Of a stretch of 64,000 bases of DNA, positions 63,510 through 64,000 are shown piece by piece. The notes under the pieces were generated by a model. It was given only the letters and a program-made list of their open reading frames with translations, had not been told where the DNA came from and did not search any database. A program made the position numbers and the translations under genes. This DNA is from Acetatifactor muris. GTDB taxonomy: Bacteria > Bacillota > Clostridia > Lachnospirales > Lachnospiraceae. Numbering within the stretch: position 1 is the stretch's first letter; each line of letters opens with the position of its first letter. The stretch is from NCBI RefSeq assembly GCF_024623325.1, contig NZ_JANJZD010000027.1:1-64000 (forward strand), written 5' to 3'.

Positions 63510-64000
63510 AACACTGTCTGCTGCTGTTTCCGACAGATGAACACGCAGAAGTGCATTTTCCGGCTGCCTAAGCTCCGGATCCTCCTGCAGAAGCTCGTCA
63601 ACAGCATCCGAAGCCTGCTTTAACACAGATGCATCCGAATAAATGTCTCCGATTCGGAAGGAGAATTCTCCGCTCTGTCTGATTCCGAACAGGTCTCCGG
63701 GCCCCCGGAGCTTCAGGTCTTGTGAGGCAATAAAAAATCCGTCATTTGATTTATTCAGTATTTCCAGCCGTTCCATGGTGTCCTTTTTCTCACTGCCGCT
63801 GACAAAAATACAGTAGCTCTGATGTTTTCCTCTTCCCACACGTCCCCGCAGCTGATGAAGCTGAGCCAACCCAAACCGTTCCGCATTTTCCACCATCATC
63901 ACAGTGGCGTTGGGTACGTTGATTCCCACCTCTATGACCGTGGTGGACACCAGCACATCAATTGACCTGGCAGCAAATTCCTCCATAATCCGGTTTTTAT
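63492..64000 (-). CDS. recG: ATP-dependent DNA helicase RecG, 3' part
   Basis: Partial gene: the visible 169 codons are the C-terminal end and the reading frame runs off the right edge. Motifs IDVLVSTTVIEVGINVPNA, QLHQLRGRVGRG and LKLRGPGDLFGIRQSG are diagnostic of RecG, which remodels stalled replication forks. An internal ATG at 63986 is not the start; codons upstream stay in frame (KNRIMEEF). Confidence 0.95.
   Translation of the reverse strand, partial: KNRIMEEFAARSIDVLVSTTVIEVGINVPNATVMMVENAERFGLAQLHQLRGRVGRGKHQSYCIFVSGSEKKDTMERLEILNKSNDGFFIASQDLKLRGPGDLFGIRQSGEFSFRIGDIYSDASVLKQASDAVDELLQEDPELRQPENALLRVHLSETAADSVDFRTL

Overview
The window looks like chromosomal DNA of an anaerobic Firmicute, most likely a Lachnospiraceae (Clostridium cluster XIVa) gut or rumen bacterium. 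The reasons are AGGAGG-type ribosome binding sites, TTGACA/TATAAT-type promoters, RecU, a YlbJ-like sporulation protein, a DUF1292 protein, the short HisG plus HisZ pair, and a GltX-RecG-DegV-CoaD-RsmD gene set of clostridial type. No rRNA, tRNA, CRISPR array, transposase or phage gene was seen.

Bases 1-1770 hold a flotillin-like gene and a strong terminator. Bases 1800-20529 are a carbohydrate and acid-sugar utilisation locus. A PrpR-like regulator reads leftward. A palindrome-rich control region separates it from about 16.7 kb of co-directional genes: a four-carbon acid-sugar kinase (DUF1537), a lipoprotein binding protein and two LplB/LplC-type permeases without an ATPase, a SUMF1-like/sialidase-like/MORN-like fusion, an alpha-toroid glycosidase, an iron alcohol dehydrogenase, a DapA-family aldolase/lyase, a PdxA2-like dehydrogenase, a second alpha-toroid protein and a GH28 polygalacturonase. 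The four enzymes without signal peptides that act on glycans suggest import of pectin-type oligosaccharides, cytoplasmic trimming, and breakdown of a sugar acid through kinase plus PdxA2-type oxidative decarboxylation.

Bases 20676-23330 (leftward) carry a Nudix hydrolase, RNase G and a TIGR03936 protein. The partner of the last, a TIGR03960-type radical SAM protein, lies at 29484-31352. Between the two sits a rightward sugar ABC transporter with its own MsmK/UgpC-type ATPase (23610-28219) and an orphan lipoprotein (28445-29347). Bases 31381-31530 are a structured intergenic repeat. A MoxR / DUF58 / DUF4129-like operon follows (31510-34851), then a small membrane protein, and a HelD-type helicase whose last 210 residues resemble the N-terminal beta-sandwich of GH31 glucosidases.

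Bases 38709-39840 hold tandem terminators and two small membrane proteins (DUF4234, DUF2752). Bases 39942-45239 are a histidine operon hisZ-hisG-hisD-hisB-hisIE with a clear promoter; the last gene has an extra HisA/HisF-like N-terminal domain. Bases 45236-49658 are a tight leftward operon (RsuA-type and RluD-type pseudouridine synthases, HAD hydrolase, SDR, membrane protein, RecU). Bases 49740-56096 contain YlbJ-like, amidase, coiled-coil protein, CoaD, RsmD and a ParC-like topoisomerase subunit. Bases 56242-64000 contain DUF1292, a UvrD/PcrA-type helicase, GltX, an Lhr-like helicase, DegV and the 3' end of recG, which runs off the window.

All domain assignments come from reading motifs by eye. 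No database search was run.
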